A stretch of DNA of 7,470 bases from Magnetococcales bacterium. GTDB taxonomy: Bacteria; Pseudomonadota; Magnetococcia; Magnetococcales; Magnetaquicoccaceae. The stretch is from the NCBI GenBank assembly GCA_015228895.1, contig JADGCR010000109.1:1-7470 (forward strand). Reading direction: 5' to 3'. Both the position numbers and the translations under genes were made by a program. The notes beneath the pieces were generated by a model. That model was not told where the DNA came from. It did no database searches and saw only the letters and a program-made list of their open reading frames with translations. Positions 5,918 to 7,470 of this stretch are shown piece by piece. Each line of letters opens with the position of its first letter. The first letter of the stretch is position 1.

Positions 5918-7470
5918 TTATGGGGGAGGATGGCGTACCAGTTTGTCCTTGTTTCTGATGTCGTCAAAATAGGCTCTGAAAAGCCAGTAGCGTGTCATGG
6001 TATAGTTGTAGGGCAGACAGGCGGCCAGAATGATGCCGACCAGCGCACAGGATACGATGTTTGCGGTTGCCTTGTTGAACGGGTTGTCGGTGGCTGGAAC
6101 AATGATTTTTTTGAGTTGTCGCCACCATCGATGAGGGGAGAAAAATTGTTCCAGATGGCGGACGCACAGCGAGGTGGCGGGTGGCCACAGGTATTCCGCC
6201 ATCCCGGCGAAATTGTGTCGCGCGGAGATGAGATCCAGCTTGAAGGGCAACAACACCAGAGCCAGATTCAGGATTTGCAGCAGCGGGTTGCGGGTGTAGA
6301 AAGGTTTGTCATATCGCCAGGTGGAGAGCCTGTTCGGCATGAGCAGATGGATGCGGAAGGTGTCGAAAGCGGTGAATTGTCCGCTGTGTGTCGATAACAT
6401 CGTCCGTGAAGTACCTGAAATTCTTGGTGACTCTGGACGGTTCCACCATTGCAGTCCATCGAAGGTGCTTTCGAGCAAATGATCGTCCCATGTGATGCGC
6501 AGCCACAGGGCCACTTCCCTCATGGTTGCTTCAAGGGCGCAGTGCAATGCTTCCAATTGGCATGGCTTGATCATGATTTCGTCGAAATAGGGAAGATCGC
6601 CATAAGACCGGCTGGTGGTAAACCAATAATCATAGATGTTGCTGTGATGGCAGAACGCGATGGCAATCGCCTCCTTGAAGGGATAGTTGGGTTGCTGGAT
6701 GCTGTGCCCAGCCATGATCGCCTTGCATGCGGAGCCGATCGTCTGCATGGGATGACGAATCATGTAAAGAAATTTGAGATCGGAAAAATCCTCGATCAGG
6801 TAGCGGACAAACCGGGGAGGGAGACTGTGAATGGCGAATTGAATCAGCATCCGACGCGAGATGGTGCGTTGCAGGGCCACGGCATAGGCGAGATGGATAG
6901 AAACAATAAAATTTCTCCGGGTGTTCTCGCCGCACGCCTTCATGATAACCTGCATGGCGATTTTGAACAGGTTTTCAGGAACGCGCACACACTGATTCAT
7001 GTCCGGACCCATTTGATTCAGGCCCCAGCCGATCTTTCCATTGAACAACACACTGAATTCCACCAGAAAAATTTTCAGCAGCGTTTTTGCCGTTGTGTGG
7101 CGATACCGATCATGGAAATTATACAAATCCCTGGAGATCAAGGCCGGGAGCGAGAGGATCTCAGGGTGGTTGTCCAGGAGGCTGTGCATCAGCAGCGTTC
7201 CGGAGGAGCCGTAATTCTGTACCGCGACCAGGGGGATCTCCAAGCGATCCTGACACAGCAGCGTCGTCACATGCTGCAATGTGTTCACGAAGCGCAGCAT
7301 GTCACGCAATGATACCGAGTTGACGCACGCATCTTGCATTGCCGGTTTGATGACCAAGGCCCGCTGGAGGTGGATTTCCGCTTCGGCAATCCGGCCTTGA
7401 TTCAACAGGGCGACCCCCAGGTGAACCAGGGTCCCGGCGTCATCCGGTTCTCCCCGCAAGGCGTTGTTGA
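5918..7470 (-). CDS. TPR/sulfotransferase-like fusion protein (5' end outside window)
   Basis: The minus-strand frame is open to the window edge, so the start is missing; 516 residues are visible. An apparent start near 7459 is only a TTG inside a TPR and should be ignored. The first residues form a TPR (LVHLGVALLNQGRIAEAEIH, then LQRALVIKP). A sulfotransferase-like domain follows. Its P-loop-type PAPS site is NYGSSGTLLMHSLLDNHPEI (residues 85-104 of the visible part). FLYMIRHPMQTIGSACKA fits the second PAPS-binding element, with its Arg and Ser, and LRITWDDHLLESTFDGLQWW matches a late family block. The family transfers sulfate from PAPS to sugars or proteins. The P-loop is not canonical: NYGSSGT instead of the usual RSGTT. 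The C-terminus carries two hydrophobic stretches (LLQILNLALVLLPF, about 396-409, and ANIVSCALVGIILAACLPY, about 469-487) that may be membrane segments. The gene is visibly poorer in G+C than its neighbours, suggesting separate acquisition. Activity is inferred, not shown. Confidence 0.75.
   Translation of the reverse strand, partial: NNALRGEPDDAGTLVHLGVALLNQGRIAEAEIHLQRALVIKPAMQDACVNSVSLRDMLRFVNTLQHVTTLLCQDRLEIPLVAVQNYGSSGTLLMHSLLDNHPEILSLPALISRDLYNFHDRYRHTTAKTLLKIFLVEFSVLFNGKIGWGLNQMGPDMNQCVRVPENLFKIAMQVIMKACGENTRRNFIVSIHLAYAVALQRTISRRMLIQFAIHSLPPRFVRYLIEDFSDLKFLYMIRHPMQTIGSACKAIMAGHSIQQPNYPFKEAIAIAFCHHSNIYDYWFTTSRSYGDLPYFDEIMIKPCQLEALHCALEATMREVALWLRITWDDHLLESTFDGLQWWNRPESPRISGTSRTMLSTHSGQFTAFDTFRIHLLMPNRLSTWRYDKPFYTRNPLLQILNLALVLLPFKLDLISARHNFAGMAEYLWPPATSLCVRHLEQFFSPHRWWRQLKKIIVPATDNPFNKATANIVSCALVGIILAACLPYNYTMTRYWLFRAYFDDIRNKDKLVRHPPP

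Noticed and set aside
6449..7312. Plus-strand open frame opposite the sulfotransferase-like gene (287 codons)
   Set aside because: It has no domain pattern. The minus-strand frame carries TPR and PAPS-binding-type motifs and is open through the window edge.

Overview
The window is GC-rich coding DNA with almost no empty space. It suggests a Gram-negative proteobacterium: there is a Sec-type export signal, a periplasmic haem-binding-type domain, and TPR-fused glycosyl- and sulfotransferases. A magnetotactic Magnetococcales-type genome would fit this gene style, but nothing in the window proves that placement. No RNA gene, CRISPR array or intact insertion sequence was seen.

Left part, plus strand (1-3970): four genes in a row. 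The first is the 3' end of a Cache-domain sensor protein, whose stop codon overlaps the start of an exported ethylbenzene-dehydrogenase-type haem-binding-domain protein. Next is a PEGA-domain protein with tandem TPR-like repeats. Last is a UDP-glucose 4-epimerase (GalE) after a gap of about 135 bases. The first two are clearly coupled. The PEGA gene follows after 74 bases with its own good ribosome binding site. GalE may start a separate transcript.

Middle (3971-4050): the convergent gap between GalE and the next gene. It encodes a short stretch that looks like a remnant of a DDE transposase. The homology stops exactly where the neighbouring minus-strand gene ends.

Right part, minus strand (4051-7470): two large genes transcribed leftwards. 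The upstream one runs off the window and is a TPR/sulfotransferase-type fusion with a hydrophobic C-terminal tail and visibly lower GC. The downstream one is a complete protein with about eight TPRs followed by a heptosyltransferase/GT41-like glycosyltransferase domain. Together with GalE, which supplies UDP-galactose-type donors, they suggest a locus for making and decorating surface glycans or glycoproteins. The Cache/haem-domain pair on the left looks like an unrelated envelope sensing or redox module.

I did not find a clearly new defence or mobile system. The most interesting points are the Cache/haem-domain coupled pair, the paired TPR-transferases, the transposase fossil and a G8 tract inside the galE nucleotide-binding loop.
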